A DNA stretch of 64,000 bases from Alteromonas sp. MMG017 (lineage in GTDB: Bacteria > Pseudomonadota > Gammaproteobacteria > Enterobacterales > Alteromonadaceae): NCBI RefSeq assembly GCF_018100795.1, contig NZ_JAGJDY010000001.1, positions 372,001 to 436,000 of the forward strand. Reading direction: 5' to 3'. Within the stretch, counting starts at the first letter, position 1. Each line of letters opens with the position of its first letter. Positions 45,563-56,352 of the stretch are shown piece by piece. A model generated the notes under the pieces. The model searched no databases and was not told the origin of the DNA. It saw only the letters and a program-made list of their open reading frames with translations. Made by a program: the position numbers and the translations under genes.

Positions 45563-46294
45563 ATGTTATTGATAACCCGCCCTCTTCCTAAGTTACAGGC
45601 AAGTGCAGATGCTTTCGAGCAGGCGGGTATTAATGCTGTAGGGGTTGCTACATCCGATATTCAAAGCATCCCTAGTAAGGCCAGTGAGCTCCAACAGTTT
45701 TTGTTGGGCCCGCCCATCGTTAATAGCATTATCGTTACCAGCATTTATGCCGTGCCAGCGACACTCGATGCACTCAATCAAGCCACTTTTTTATCAGTGC
45801 AGCCTACGTTAATAGCGGTTGGCGATGCCACGGCTGATGCATTACATAGCGCGAATTTACCTTTCAAAATCGTTACGCCTTCGCTACATACATCCGAAGG
45901 TATACTGGTCATGCAGCAACTTAATGAGGCAAACTGTACACAAGTCGTTATTATTAAGGGCGAAGGTGGCAGAGATACGCTTTCTCACGTTTTAAGCCGT
46001 AGAGGTATATCGGTTACCGAGTTTTGTGTTTATAAAAGACAACCACTTACAAACCCAATTTACACAAAGATCTGGAAAATTGGCGATGTTAGCGGCATTA
46101 TCGCTACAAGCGAAAATATGGCAAAACAGCTTATTTCTAGCCATAGTATGCAATTATTAGCGTTGCCCTGGTTAACGGTAAGTGAACGAGTTGCAACGAG
46201 TTTACGTAATCTTGGGATAGCACGCGTTTCGGTGTGCAACCGCGCCACCGATCAGGCATTAATTGCCTGGGTAAAGGAAAATTGGGAGTATTAA
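45563..46294 (+). CDS. hemD: Uroporphyrinogen-III synthase
   Basis: A 243-residue HemD, which closes hydroxymethylbilane with inversion of ring D. The family is poorly conserved; visible marks are the opening 'LLITRPLPKLQASADAF', 'VTSIYAVPA', 'IIKGEGGRDTL' and 'IIATSENMAK' near the inter-domain cleft. Its place between hemC and hemX with 3 and 0 base gaps settles the assignment. Confidence 0.9.
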   Translation: MLLITRPLPKLQASADAFEQAGINAVGVATSDIQSIPSKASELQQFLLGPPIVNSIIVTSIYAVPATLDALNQATFLSVQPTLIAVGDATADALHSANLPFKIVTPSLHTSEGILVMQQLNEANCTQVVIIKGEGGRDTLSHVLSRRGISVTEFCVYKRQPLTNPIYTKIWKIGDVSGIIATSENMAKQLISSHSMQLLALPWLTVSERVATSLRNLGIARVSVCNRATDQALIAWVKENWEY

Positions 46295-47503
46295 ATGTCT
46301 GACAAGAATGAGAAGGACCCTCAAAACGGGGAATTGGTAAGCGTGGAATCATCATCTAGTACGACATCAGAATCGACGTCAGCGAACGCGGCATCAAGCA
46401 CAGATACCGTCTCACCTAAAGGTACGTCTAAAAACACACCGAAAAAAGCGAAAAAATCATCAGGAACCAAGCTTCTATGGTTTGTGGTTATTATTATTTT
46501 CCTTTTAGTTCTAGGCATTATTGGTGCTGGGTATTGGTACTACATGCAACAACAGGGCAGCAGCGATACCCTTGTCCAAACCCAACAGGCGAATACAACC
46601 CAACTTAACAACTTAAGTTCTGATCACAAGCAAACAGCAGATGCCTTACGCATGCTCAACATGCAAAACGGTGAACTAAAAGACGCTGTGGATGCATTGC
46701 AGCAACAAAATAGTGCCTTAGTGCAACAAGCCGAAGCCACACAACAACAACTTAATAGCATGGAAGGTCAACGCCCTGCCGATTGGCTTATAGCCGAGGC
46801 TGATTATTTAGTTCGCATGGCGGGTAGAAAACTGTGGTTAGAAAACGATGTACGCACAGCAACCTTGCTGTTAGTGAATGCCGATAAGCGTTTAAAGTCA
46901 CTAGCAGATCCTTCGGTATTACCGGTTCGCGCCAAGCTTGCTGAAGACATTCAAACTCTTCAACAAATGAATCCTGTCTCTCAAAGTTCGGTGGCTCTTG
47001 CCCTTACCGGCATGCTTGCGCAAATTGACAAGTTACCGTTAGATACTTTTGAAAAGCCAGTAGATGCAGATGCTGATAGCAATGAGCTGTCTGAATCGGC
47101 AGACGACTGGAAAGAGAACCTGGCGAAAGTGTGGCACTCTATTGTTGATGGCTTTTTAACAGTGAAAAGTTTAGAAGGCCCGGTTGAACCTGTCATGTCC
47201 TTGCAAGCTCAGTTTTTAGTGAAAGAACAGCTTCGCTTGCAGTTAATGCACGCACAATCTGCTGCACTTAAAGCAGATTCAGGCCTGTATGAGCAATCTT
47301 TGCTTTACGCTAAAGCCATGCTTGAAGAGCATTATGATGTTGAAAAGAGCCAAGTTACTGGCTTTATCTCAGCACTTGATAACCTTGTTGATACCGACAT
47401 TTCTCAACCCATTCCTAGCCAGTTAGCTTCACAAAAGCCGCTTGAGCAGTTATTGGAGTCTCGTGTAAAGCAAGCATTCAGCCAGGGAGCTAGCGCATTA
47501 TGA
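46295..47503 (+). CDS. hemX: HemX-like membrane protein
   Basis: A 402-residue bitopic inner-membrane protein. Residues 1-60 are Ser/Thr/Lys-rich and cytoplasmic, one transmembrane helix spans about 65-88, then a long coiled coil (Gln-rich, about 95-155) and an alpha-helical periplasmic domain starting 'RPADWLIAEADYLVRMAGRKLWLE', the HemX signature (quoted in part). Although historically tied to uroporphyrinogen methylation, this form has no methyltransferase domain; its role is probably structural in haem synthesis. Overlaps hemY by 4 bases. Confidence 0.88.
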   Translation: MSDKNEKDPQNGELVSVESSSSTTSESTSANAASSTDTVSPKGTSKNTPKKAKKSSGTKLLWFVVIIIFLLVLGIIGAGYWYYMQQQGSSDTLVQTQQANTTQLNNLSSDHKQTADALRMLNMQNGELKDAVDALQQQNSALVQQAEATQQQLNSMEGQRPADWLIAEADYLVRMAGRKLWLENDVRTATLLLVNADKRLKSLADPSVLPVRAKLAEDIQTLQQMNPVSQSSVALALTGMLAQIDKLPLDTFEKPVDADADSNELSESADDWKENLAKVWHSIVDGFLTVKSLEGPVEPVMSLQAQFLVKEQLRLQLMHAQSAALKADSGLYEQSLLYAKAMLEEHYDVEKSQVTGFISALDNLVDTDISQPIPSQLASQKPLEQLLESRVKQAFSQGASAL

Positions 47504-48672
47504 AATGGTTAGTCATTGCCCTTGCGGTGCTGGCCGCATTTATTGTTGCGCTTATTGTTGGCCCTATGATTTTGGGCGACAAAGGCTACGTACTCATTTC
47601 GTTAGGTAATACCGCGATAGAAACCAGCCTTATTGGTTTTTGCATTATCATTATTTGCGCCATTATCAGCTGGTATATTATCTCTAAATTGGTGTTATGG
47701 ACATTAAGCTTGGTAACGGGTTCTCACCGCTGGTTTGGTGCTTTAGGCGAGCGTAAACGCAAACGTGCCTTTTACCATGGTTTACAGTCATTGGCTGCGG
47801 GCGACCTAAAAAGTGCTCACAAGGCACTTAGCCAAACCACCAACGGCGATTTTGAAGGAGTGAACTACTTGGCCGCTGCGCAAGTGGCTCAAAGCCAAAA
47901 CGACCCGCAAAAAGCCCGTTATTTCTTACTGCAAGCGGCAGAGTATGACAACGCTAAAGTCGCTGCCACTATAGTGATGGCGCGTATAGATGTTACCGAA
48001 GGTAAATATACCGACGCACTTGAAAAGCTAGATAGCTTAGATGAAGAAGAAGCCAACAACCCGCAAGTGATTAAACTTAAAGCATCGATAATGGCGGAAC
48101 AAGGTCAATGGCAAGCCTTGCAAGAAAAGCTAAGTGGTTGGCGCAAAGCGTTACCGAAAGAAGATTACACCTTATGGTCGCAGCGAATTGCCAAGGGTAA
48201 GTTAGCTGAAATTGCCAGTAAGAACGGTGCCGCTGAGCTTAAAACCCACTGGGAAGGATTACCTCGTAAAATTAAGCAAGACGATGCTTATCGCGCAGCT
48301 TATATTCAGCAATTGCTTGAACAAGGCATGCATGCCGAAGCACAAACTCTGCTAGTAGAATGGCAGAAACGTGGTCCGCACCCTGCTCTATTCCCTTATT
48401 TCACCCAGTTAAATATTCCGAATGCTGCACCATCGTTGCGGTTGCTGGAAAGCTGGATTAAACAAGACAGCGAAAATGTAGAATTGTATTCTACGTTGGG
48501 TAGAGTCGCATTCAATGCAGGTGACGATATTCTGGCCGAGAAAGTATTGTTAAAAGCAGTGAAGATGGAATCAAGCAAAGATGACTTGTTATTGCTGTCA
48601 GCCATTAGTGAGCGTAGACACGATAGCACTACGGCACTGCAATATTACAAGGAAGGTCAACAGCTGGTGTAG
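47500..48672 (+). CDS. hemY: HemY-like TPR membrane protein
   Basis: A 390-residue inner-membrane protein. Two N-terminal helices (about 3-25 and 40-65) contain the HemY_N pattern ending in 'SWYIISKLVLWTLSLVTGSHRW' (quoted in part), followed by tetratricopeptide repeats (about 85-390). This gammaproteobacterial HemY is not the protoporphyrinogen oxidase of the same name; a role in coordinating haem biosynthesis is proposed for the family. Last gene of the operon, before a strong bidirectional terminator. Confidence 0.9.
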   Translation: MKWLVIALAVLAAFIVALIVGPMILGDKGYVLISLGNTAIETSLIGFCIIIICAIISWYIISKLVLWTLSLVTGSHRWFGALGERKRKRAFYHGLQSLAAGDLKSAHKALSQTTNGDFEGVNYLAAAQVAQSQNDPQKARYFLLQAAEYDNAKVAATIVMARIDVTEGKYTDALEKLDSLDEEEANNPQVIKLKASIMAEQGQWQALQEKLSGWRKALPKEDYTLWSQRIAKGKLAEIASKNGAAELKTHWEGLPRKIKQDDAYRAAYIQQLLEQGMHAEAQTLLVEWQKRGPHPALFPYFTQLNIPNAAPSLRLLESWIKQDSENVELYSTLGRVAFNAGDDILAEKVLLKAVKMESSKDDLLLLSAISERRHDSTTALQYYKEGQQLV

Positions 48673-48710
48673 TTTTACGCTGTTCACTTTTAATTTGAAA
48701 GAAAATACAA

Positions 48711-48743
48711 AAAAGGCCAGTCATTTCAATTGACTGGCCTTTT
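48711..48743. terminator. Bidirectional terminator between hemY and hydA
   Basis: AAAAGGCCAGTCA (48711-48723) pairs with TGACTGGCCTTTT (48731-48743), loop 7 bases. A run of A precedes it and T runs follow, so it works for both convergent operons. Confidence 0.9.
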
Positions 48744-48761
48744 TCTTTATTATTGTCCGTT

Positions 48762-50231
<1,470 letters not shown>

Positions 50232-50236
50232 TTAAA

Positions 50237-51712
50237 TTATGAAGCTTTTGCTAGTTCACCAACGTTCGTGTTCACGGTGTTAACTAGCTTGCCTGCAGCA
50301 AAGTAATAAATGATGGCGCCCGAAATAGAACCGGTAAACCAGCCGTAGCTATAGAACCACGTTAGTACATCTGCGGTTATGGCTAGCAAGGTAATACCTA
50401 CTGGAATTAAAAAGGCAACAAAACCGGCCCAATTCACTTTCGGGTAGGCAGCACTGCTGGTGTAAAGTGCCGCTACATCTAGTTCTTGTTTTCTAATTAG
50501 GAAGTAATCAACAATCATAATGCCCGCAATAGGGCCTAATAAGCTTGAATAGCCAAGTAGCCAATTTGAGTACAAGCTATCTACGCTTACGTCAGATTCA
50601 ATAAGCCCAGCTTTTTTCAGTAGCTCCCAACTCATCAATAACACGCCAACTATGCCAGTCAGTAGTACACCACGGGTGTGGTTAATATACTTAGGGGCAA
50701 TATTTTGAAAGTCGTTGGTGGGCGATACTACATTTGCGGCGGTGTTCGTAGATAAGGTCGCTACAATGATAAGTAACATGGCTATAGCCACAAAAAATGG
50801 GCTATCGATATGACCTATTAAGGTAACAGGATCTGAAACTGTTTCGCCTACCAGCGTGGTAGATGCTGAAGTTAACAACACACCCAGGGCGGCAAACATA
50901 AACATGGTAAGGGGTAAGCCAATAATTTGCCCTGTTACTTGGGCTTTTTGGCTTTTCGCGTAACGACTGAAATCAGGAATATTCAGCGACAATGTTGCCC
51001 AAAAACCTACCATGGCGGTAAGCCCTGCAAAGAAGTAACTAAAGAAGCCAGCATCTTCCGGCCTTGTGCCTGGGGTAGCCAACACCTCGGTTACCGATAC
51101 TTTGTCGCTTGCCCACCAAATAAGCCCAGCACCTACTATTAAGAGCAAAGGGGCAGCTAGGGTTTCTAACCATTTAATCGACTCTGAACCTTTAATAACG
51201 ATAAATACGTTTAACGCACCAAAAGCAAAAAAGCCTATTACTTCCCCTAGGCCGCCAAGCTGTGCCCAACCGTCTGAAATAGAAGATAGAAACAAGTGTA
51301 TGGCAAGGCCGCCGAACATGGTTTGAATGCCAAACCAGCCGCAGGCCACAAAACCTCGAATTAAGCAGGGAATGTTAGAGCCTACAATTCCAAACGACGA
51401 GCGCAGTACTACCGGAAAAGGGATACCGAACTTAGTCCCAGGAAATGCATTTAACGTAAGCGGAATAAGTACCACTATGTTCGCTAGCAAAATAGTGAAC
51501 AAGGCTTCCATTACCGACAAACCAAAGTACGTGGTTAATACTCCGCCTAGGGTATAGGTAGGCACACAAACCGCCATTCCTACCCAAAGTGCGGCGATAT
51601 TTCCCGTACCCCAAGTACGCTCCGATAATTTAGTCGGCGCGAGATCTTCGTTAAAATAATCGCTCTCGGTTACCGATTTACTGAGTGCGATTTCACTAAT
51701 TTCTGCACTCAT
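50237..51712 (-). CDS. NCS1-family nucleobase/hydantoin permease
   Basis: A 491-residue inner-membrane symporter with 12 hydrophobic segments of the NCS1 group (uracil, cytosine, allantoin, hydantoin transporters). The opening 'LAPTKLSERTWGTGNIAALWVGMAVCVPTYTLGG' and 'GIPFPVVLRSSFGIVGSNIPCLIRGFVACGWFGIQTM' are the family blocks (quoted in parts). Its stop-to-start spacing to hydA is 23 bases and it overlaps the upstream amidohydrolase by 4 bases. By context it imports uracil, thymine or dihydropyrimidines. Confidence 0.92.
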   Translation of the reverse strand: MSAEISEIALSKSVTESDYFNEDLAPTKLSERTWGTGNIAALWVGMAVCVPTYTLGGVLTTYFGLSVMEALFTILLANIVVLIPLTLNAFPGTKFGIPFPVVLRSSFGIVGSNIPCLIRGFVACGWFGIQTMFGGLAIHLFLSSISDGWAQLGGLGEVIGFFAFGALNVFIVIKGSESIKWLETLAAPLLLIVGAGLIWWASDKVSVTEVLATPGTRPEDAGFFSYFFAGLTAMVGFWATLSLNIPDFSRYAKSQKAQVTGQIIGLPLTMFMFAALGVLLTSASTTLVGETVSDPVTLIGHIDSPFFVAIAMLLIIVATLSTNTAANVVSPTNDFQNIAPKYINHTRGVLLTGIVGVLLMSWELLKKAGLIESDVSVDSLYSNWLLGYSSLLGPIAGIMIVDYFLIRKQELDVAALYTSSAAYPKVNWAGFVAFLIPVGITLLAITADVLTWFYSYGWFTGSISGAIIYYFAAGKLVNTVNTNVGELAKAS

Positions 51713-52983
51713 ACGCTCGCTCCCTCATCTTCAGCAACTGGGGCTCCGGCAGCTTCAGCAATACGCTTGCTGGCGGTTAGCATGGTATGAAGCAATACGT
51801 TTGCGCCGTCTTCACACTGCTCTGGGCTAGAGTATTCAATTTCGTTGTGGCTGATGCCGTTTTCACATGGAGTGAAAATCATGCCCGCTGGTACTAGATC
51901 TGCCATGTAACAAGCATCGTGACCAGCGCCGGCGTAGATATCCATGTGTGAATACCCTAAGTTTTCAGTAGCGGCTTTTACATCGTCCGAGGCATTAAAT
52001 TCAACTGGCGCAAAATACCAGAAGTTATCCACGGTGATTTCCAAGTTACGTTCTTTGGCTACCGAGTCGCAGTAAGCCACGAACTCTTCATGCATGGTGG
52101 CCAACACTTCGGGGTTAGGGTTACGTAAATCGGCGCTAAACTTCACGTTTCCTGGAATAGTATTTCGTGAATTAGGATAAACTTGCATGAAACCTACAGT
52201 GCCAAGGCCGTTATCATAACGGTTAGCTATCGACTCGATTTCTGCCACAATTTTACCTGTGGCTACCATTGCGTCTTTGCGTAAATGCATTGGCGTGGTG
52301 CCAGAATGAGATTCTTGGCCTTGTATTTCTACGTTGTACCAGCGAATACCTTGGCCTAAACGTACTACACCAATGCGCTTTTCTTCATCTTCTAATATTG
52401 GGCCTTGCTCGATATGGGCTTCAAAGAATGCCCCTATGTTGCGGCTTCCTAATTCTTCTTCACCTAAGTAGCCTATGCGAGCCAGTTCATCGCCCAAACG
52501 TAAACCGTTTACGTCTGTTTTATCTAGTTCTTCTTGCAAATCAAAGCGGCCTACATAGACACCCGAACCTTGCATGGCAGGCTGAAAGCGTGAGCCTTCT
52601 TCGTTAGTCCAAACGCTCACTTCAATTGGCGTTGGAGTAGTAATATTGTTTTCATGCAGGGTGCGAAGTACTTCAACGCCGGATAATACACCAAATACGC
52701 CGTCGAACTTTCCGCCTGTAGGCTGAGTATCTAAGTGGCTTCCGGTTGCCACTGAAGGTAGTTCGTTATTGATACCAGGGCGTTTAGCAAAAATATTACC
52801 GAACTTATCTATGCTAATTTCACATCCAGTGGCTTCACACCATGCGCAAAACAAGTCTCGAGCTTGCTTGTCTAGATCTGTGCCGGCTAAGCGATTACAT
52901 CCGCCCTTTTCAGTGCCGCCAATTTCGCCCATTTCCATCAGGCTGTCCCATAATCTTTGACTATTAATTCTAAGCTTATCCAT
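51709..52983 (-). CDS. N-carbamoyl-beta-alanine amidohydrolase (Zn-dependent, M20 family)
   Basis: A 424-residue metallohydrolase that removes the carbamoyl group from 3-ureidopropionate or 3-ureidoisobutyrate, giving beta-alanine or 3-aminoisobutyrate. Metal ligands are in 'GSHLDTQPTGGKFDG', 'NEEGSRF' and 'IEQGPILE'; dimer-domain 'GQESHSGTTPMHLRKDA' and 'AGHDACYM' are present. The start at 52983 follows GAGGA, while the open frame to 53064 reads into leader. First gene of the operon with the permease and hydA; RutR-like palindromes lie upstream. Confidence 0.92.
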   Translation of the reverse strand: MDKLRINSQRLWDSLMEMGEIGGTEKGGCNRLAGTDLDKQARDLFCAWCEATGCEISIDKFGNIFAKRPGINNELPSVATGSHLDTQPTGGKFDGVFGVLSGVEVLRTLHENNITTPTPIEVSVWTNEEGSRFQPAMQGSGVYVGRFDLQEELDKTDVNGLRLGDELARIGYLGEEELGSRNIGAFFEAHIEQGPILEDEEKRIGVVRLGQGIRWYNVEIQGQESHSGTTPMHLRKDAMVATGKIVAEIESIANRYDNGLGTVGFMQVYPNSRNTIPGNVKFSADLRNPNPEVLATMHEEFVAYCDSVAKERNLEITVDNFWYFAPVEFNASDDVKAATENLGYSHMDIYAGAGHDACYMADLVPAGMIFTPCENGISHNEIEYSSPEQCEDGANVLLHTMLTASKRIAEAAGAPVAEDEGASV

Positions 52984-53074
52984 TGTTTTGTCCTCGCAGG
53001 TGGAAGGTATTCCTATTAACACTTTGCCCCAAGTTAGCTCAACGAACGTACTATAAGAGTGCAATCTTGATAAC

Positions 53075-53098
53075 TTTATTTACCAAACGGTAAATAAA
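53075..53098 (-). promoter_or_regulatory. RutR-like operator 1
   Basis: TTTATTTACC (53075-53084) and GGTAAATAAA (53089-53098) are perfect 10-base arms around AAAC. The core TTTACCAAACGGTAAA differs from the E. coli RutR site TTGACCANNTGGTCAA mainly by the symmetric G-to-T and C-to-A changes. It is about 92-115 bases upstream of the amidohydrolase start. The same core occurs upstream of cofG. Confidence 0.7.
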
Positions 53099-53248
53099 TT
53101 TTTTCTCTGATTTTATGCTGATTGTTCACTATTTATTATGTATCGCTACTGTTGCTGAGACGCCTAAAGCAAAGGGCGTGATTATTCTTTTGTCTAATGC
53201 GCTGTTTTATTTTTAGGCGCTTACTTAATACCGGTAAAACGATAAAAA

Positions 53249-53264
53249 TTGACCGAATGGTAAA
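53249..53264 (-). promoter_or_regulatory. RutR-like operator 2
   Basis: TTGACCGAATGGTAAA has a left half identical to the E. coli RutR half-site TTGACC and a right half TGGTAAA identical to the one at cofG. It lies further upstream in the same intergenic region. Confidence 0.6.
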
Positions 53265-53333
53265 TCTTTATATTTTGAGCTTTCAACATTTATGCCAGCG
53301 GTCGTACTAGAGGCCGTGCACCGGTTTTTTATG

Positions 53334-53370
53334 ACCAACAAAGTTCGCTGATATAGCGAACTTTGTTGGT
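53334..53370. terminator. Strong stem-loop after mmsA
   Basis: ACCAACAAAGTTCGCT (53334-53349) and AGCGAACTTTGTTGGT (53355-53370) form a perfect 16-base stem with a 5-base loop, 8 bases after the mmsA stop on the minus strand. There is no long T run on that strand, but the stem is the strongest in the region. Confidence 0.7.
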
Positions 53371-53377
53371 TTAAATA

Positions 53378-54877
53378 CTAGTTACTTGGGAAAGAAAATT
53401 GACTGCCTTCACGCAGGTTCGTTGAAGGCCAGCGTTGTGTAATGGCTTTTCTGCGCGTGTAGAAACGGACAGAATCTGGCCCGTAAGCATGTAAGTCACC
53501 AAACAATGAGCGCTTCCACCCACCAAAGCTGTGGTATGAAACCGGCACAGGTAATGGCACGTTTACACCCACCATGCCTACTTGAACTTGGTCGATAAAG
53601 AAGCGTGCAGCTTCGCCATCACGAGTGAAGATACAAGTACCATTTCCGTATTCGTGCTCGTTAATTAGCTCAAGTGCCGTTTGCATATCCGGTACACGTA
53701 GCATCACAAGGACAGGGCCAAAAATCTCTTTTTGGTAAATTTCCATGTGAGGTTTTACTTTGTCGAACAAAGTGGCCCCTAAAAAATAGCCATCTTCAAA
53801 ACCTTCTACACTGAGCTTTCTACCATCGCTGACTAAATCCGCTTCTTGGTTAACGCCGGAGTCAATGAATCCACTCACGGTATCGAAATGTTGAGCGCTA
53901 ATTAACGGCCCCATGTCATTGCTGTTATCGTTACCTGCACCCACTTTTAGGGTTTCGATTTGTGCTGATAACCTGTCTCGCAGGGTATCGCCCATTTCAT
54001 CACCTACTGCAAGCACTACCGATAACGCCATACAGCGTTCGCCGCATGAACCAAACGCAGCACCCATTAGTGCATTCACTACGTTATCAACATCAGCATC
54101 TGGCATGACAATCGCGTGGTTTTTAGCACCACCTAACGCTTGGCAACGCTTTCCGTTAGCACTGGCTTTTTGATAAATAGCTTCGGCAACAGGGGTTGAA
54201 CCTACAAAACTTACCGCTTGAATCGTGGGGTCTTCTAGTAATTGGTCAACGGCAGATTTGTCGCCGTTTACCACGTTAAGCACACCCGGCGGTAAACCGG
54301 CTTCTGCCGCAAGTGCTGCAATGTACAACGCGCTGGAAGGGTCTTTTTCAGATGGTTTCAACACAAAGGTGTTGCCACACATGATAGCGCTGGGCCACAT
54401 CCATAACGGCACCATAGCCGGAAAGTTAAACGGCGTAATACCTGTCACTACACCTAGCGGCTGAAATTCACTCCACGCGTCTATACCTGGGCCCACGTCT
54501 TTACTGTGTTCGCCTTTAAGTAATTGAGGCATGCCACAAGCAAACTCAACGTTTTCAATACCACGTTGTAATTCACCTTTGGCATCGTGTAGCACTTTGC
54601 CGTGCTCTTCACTGATCAATTCACAAATTTTGTCGCTGTGTTGCTCTAGCAATACTTTCAAGCGAAACATAACCTGTGCACGCTTTGCAGGTGGCGTGGC
54701 GCGCCATGCTGGGTACGCCGTTTTCGCTGAATCTATCGCTTTTTGTACCAATGCCGACGACGCCATTTCTACTTGTCCGCACACAGCGCCAGTAGAAGGG
54801 TTGTGAATATCAATCAAATTTCCATCTTGCGGCGCTACGTGTTCGCCGTGAATAAAGTGTCCTACCAATGAAGTCAT
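53378..54877 (-). CDS. mmsA: CoA-acylating (methyl)malonate-semialdehyde dehydrogenase
   Basis: A 499-residue aldehyde dehydrogenase that turns malonate semialdehyde into acetyl-CoA and methylmalonate semialdehyde into propionyl-CoA. 'GVVTGITPFNFPAMVPLWMWP' , 'FVGSTPVAEAIYQKA', 'ALGGAKNHAIVMPDAD' and the catalytic Cys in 'GERCMALS' are diagnostic of the MmsA subgroup (quoted in parts). The gene follows the omega-aminotransferase by 44 bases on the same strand, so together they finish beta-alanine/3-aminoisobutyrate breakdown, the end of the reductive pyrimidine route. Confidence 0.95.
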   Translation of the reverse strand: MTSLVGHFIHGEHVAPQDGNLIDIHNPSTGAVCGQVEMASSALVQKAIDSAKTAYPAWRATPPAKRAQVMFRLKVLLEQHSDKICELISEEHGKVLHDAKGELQRGIENVEFACGMPQLLKGEHSKDVGPGIDAWSEFQPLGVVTGITPFNFPAMVPLWMWPSAIMCGNTFVLKPSEKDPSSALYIAALAAEAGLPPGVLNVVNGDKSAVDQLLEDPTIQAVSFVGSTPVAEAIYQKASANGKRCQALGGAKNHAIVMPDADVDNVVNALMGAAFGSCGERCMALSVVLAVGDEMGDTLRDRLSAQIETLKVGAGNDNSNDMGPLISAQHFDTVSGFIDSGVNQEADLVSDGRKLSVEGFEDGYFLGATLFDKVKPHMEIYQKEIFGPVLVMLRVPDMQTALELINEHEYGNGTCIFTRDGEAARFFIDQVQVGMVGVNVPLPVPVSYHSFGGWKRSLFGDLHAYGPDSVRFYTRRKAITQRWPSTNLREGSQFSFPSN

Positions 54878-54921
54878 ATCTGTGTCTCTTTTTTGCGTAA
54901 GTGGATCAAAACGGTAAAAGG

Positions 54922-56250
54922 CTACTTGCCCATTAGGGTGTCTTGCATCGCGTTAATTAAGGTGTCGATTTCCGTTTTTTCAGTGGTAAACGGAAGGCCT
55001 AACTGAATAGTGTCGCCGCCGTAGCGTACGTAAAATCCTTTCTTCCACATGGCGTCAGCAATTTCATAAGGGCGCCTAGCCGGTTCGCCTGGGTAGCTTT
55101 CAATGCTAAACCCTGCAGCAAAGCCGAAGTTTCGAATATCGCTAACGAATGGCATGCCTTTTAAGCTATGCACCGCTTCTTCAAAGTAAGGGCTAAGTTC
55201 GGCAACACGGCTGACGAGTTTTTCTTGTTCTAAAATATCGAGCGCAGCCATGGCGGCCGCGCAGGCAACAGGGTGGCCTGAATAGGTGTAACCGTGTGGT
55301 AATTCAATGTTGTAATCGGCACCGCCAGCGTTAACTACGGTGTCGTAGATAAACTCGCGAGCCAGAACCGCGCCCATAGGAACGGCGCCATTGGTGATTT
55401 GCTTGGCCACGTTAATCATATCGGGCACTACATCAAACGCATCGGCGCCGAATAAGCTACCTGTGCGGCCAAAGCCGGTAATCACTTCATCGAAAATAAG
55501 CAAAATATCGTGCTGGTTACACAATTCACGTAAACGGCGTAAATAGGCTTTTGGCGGAACAATAACCCCTGCAGAACCACTCATTGGCTCAACAATTACC
55601 GCCGCAATATTCGACGCATCATGTAATGCCACCATTTCGATAAGCTCATCAGCAAGCTCTTCACCATAGTTCGGAGCGCCTTTGCAGAATTGATTATTCG
55701 GCAGCAAGGTATGTGAAAGGTGATCAGACTCCATGGCTGGCCCCCACATCTTGCGGTTTGCGCCAATACCGCCGAAGCTAATGCCGCCCCAGCTAGCACC
55801 GTGATAGCCCTTCGCGCGACCAATAATTCGGGTCTTGGTAGGCTGTCCTTGCTGGCGCCAATAAGCACGAGCAATTTTGGTCGAAGTATCAGCCGCTTCA
55901 GAACCTGAGTTAGTGAAAAACACTTTATTGATATCGGCTGGCGCCATGTTGGCTAACCTGTCTGCGAGTTCAAATGCCAGATTGTGGCCGTACTGAAAGG
56001 CGGGGGCATAATCTAGCGTTGTTAACTGTTTAGCGACTGCTTCAGCAATTTCAGGGCGGTTGTGCCCTGCGCCGCATGTCCATAACCCAGATAATCCATC
56101 AAAGATTTTACGACCATTGTCATCAATGAGGTAATTGCCCTGTGCACCGGTAATCATTTTAGGCGATGCTTTAAACTGGCGATTTGCAGTGTAAGGCATC
56201 CACAACGCGTCCATTTGCGGTTGTGATAGCTTGGAAGCCCACTGGGTCAT
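54922..56250 (-). CDS. Class III omega-amino acid:pyruvate aminotransferase
   Basis: A 442-residue PLP enzyme that would move the amino group of beta-alanine or 3-aminoisobutyrate to pyruvate. 'GLSGLWTCGAGHNRPEIAEAV', 'FTNSGSEAADTSTKIARAYW', 'LLIFDEVITGFGRTG' and the PLP Lys in 'NVAKQITNGAVPMG' fit the omega-amino acid-pyruvate group (quoted in parts). The start at 56250 has AGGA upstream; an open frame to 56301 would include the operator region. It is first in the transcript with mmsA and is divergent from a LysR gene. Its substrate is inferred from mmsA and the hydA operon. Confidence 0.92.
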   Translation of the reverse strand: MTQWASKLSQPQMDALWMPYTANRQFKASPKMITGAQGNYLIDDNGRKIFDGLSGLWTCGAGHNRPEIAEAVAKQLTTLDYAPAFQYGHNLAFELADRLANMAPADINKVFFTNSGSEAADTSTKIARAYWRQQGQPTKTRIIGRAKGYHGASWGGISFGGIGANRKMWGPAMESDHLSHTLLPNNQFCKGAPNYGEELADELIEMVALHDASNIAAVIVEPMSGSAGVIVPPKAYLRRLRELCNQHDILLIFDEVITGFGRTGSLFGADAFDVVPDMINVAKQITNGAVPMGAVLAREFIYDTVVNAGGADYNIELPHGYTYSGHPVACAAAMAALDILEQEKLVSRVAELSPYFEEAVHSLKGMPFVSDIRNFGFAAGFSIESYPGEPARRPYEIADAMWKKGFYVRYGGDTIQLGLPFTTEKTEIDTLINAMQDTLMGK

Positions 56251-56269
56251 AATTGTTTTCCTATGGTAT

Positions 56270-56285
56270 TTGTTCACTTGGTCTA
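56270..56285 (-). promoter_or_regulatory. Possible RutR-like site before the aminotransferase
   Basis: TTGTTCACTTGGTCTA matches the E. coli RutR consensus TTGACCANNTGGTCAA at 11 of 14 defined bases. It lies 20-35 bases upstream of the aminotransferase start. It is weaker than the sites at 53079 and 58264 and the internal symmetry is imperfect. Confidence 0.35.
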
Positions 56286-56334
56286 CTTTACCCAGCCACA
56301 TAAGTTCGATAAATTATAAATATTCAAATCTTAC

Positions 56335-56350
56335 TTTCATAAATATGAAA
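56335..56350. promoter_or_regulatory. Palindrome between the aminotransferase and LysR genes
   Basis: TTTCAT-AAAT-ATGAAA is a perfect palindrome with 6-base arms, ending 2 bases before the LysR start codon at 56353. It could be the LysR autoregulatory site, and leaves no room for a standard ribosome site before that ATG. Confidence 0.45.
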
Positions 56351-56352
56351 CT

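Larger units (their letters stand above)
52984..53333. promoter_or_regulatory. Regulatory region of the pyrimidine operon
   Basis: No gene is supported in these 350 bases. They contain two RutR-like palindromes (listed separately) and the promoter and leader of the amidohydrolase operon. The mmsA gene ends on the other side of the stem-loop at 53334-53370. Confidence 0.6.

Noticed and set aside
47500..48672. Protoporphyrinogen oxidase (HemY of Bacillus)
   Set aside because: No FAD motif; two N-terminal helices and TPR repeats show the unrelated gammaproteobacterial HemY.
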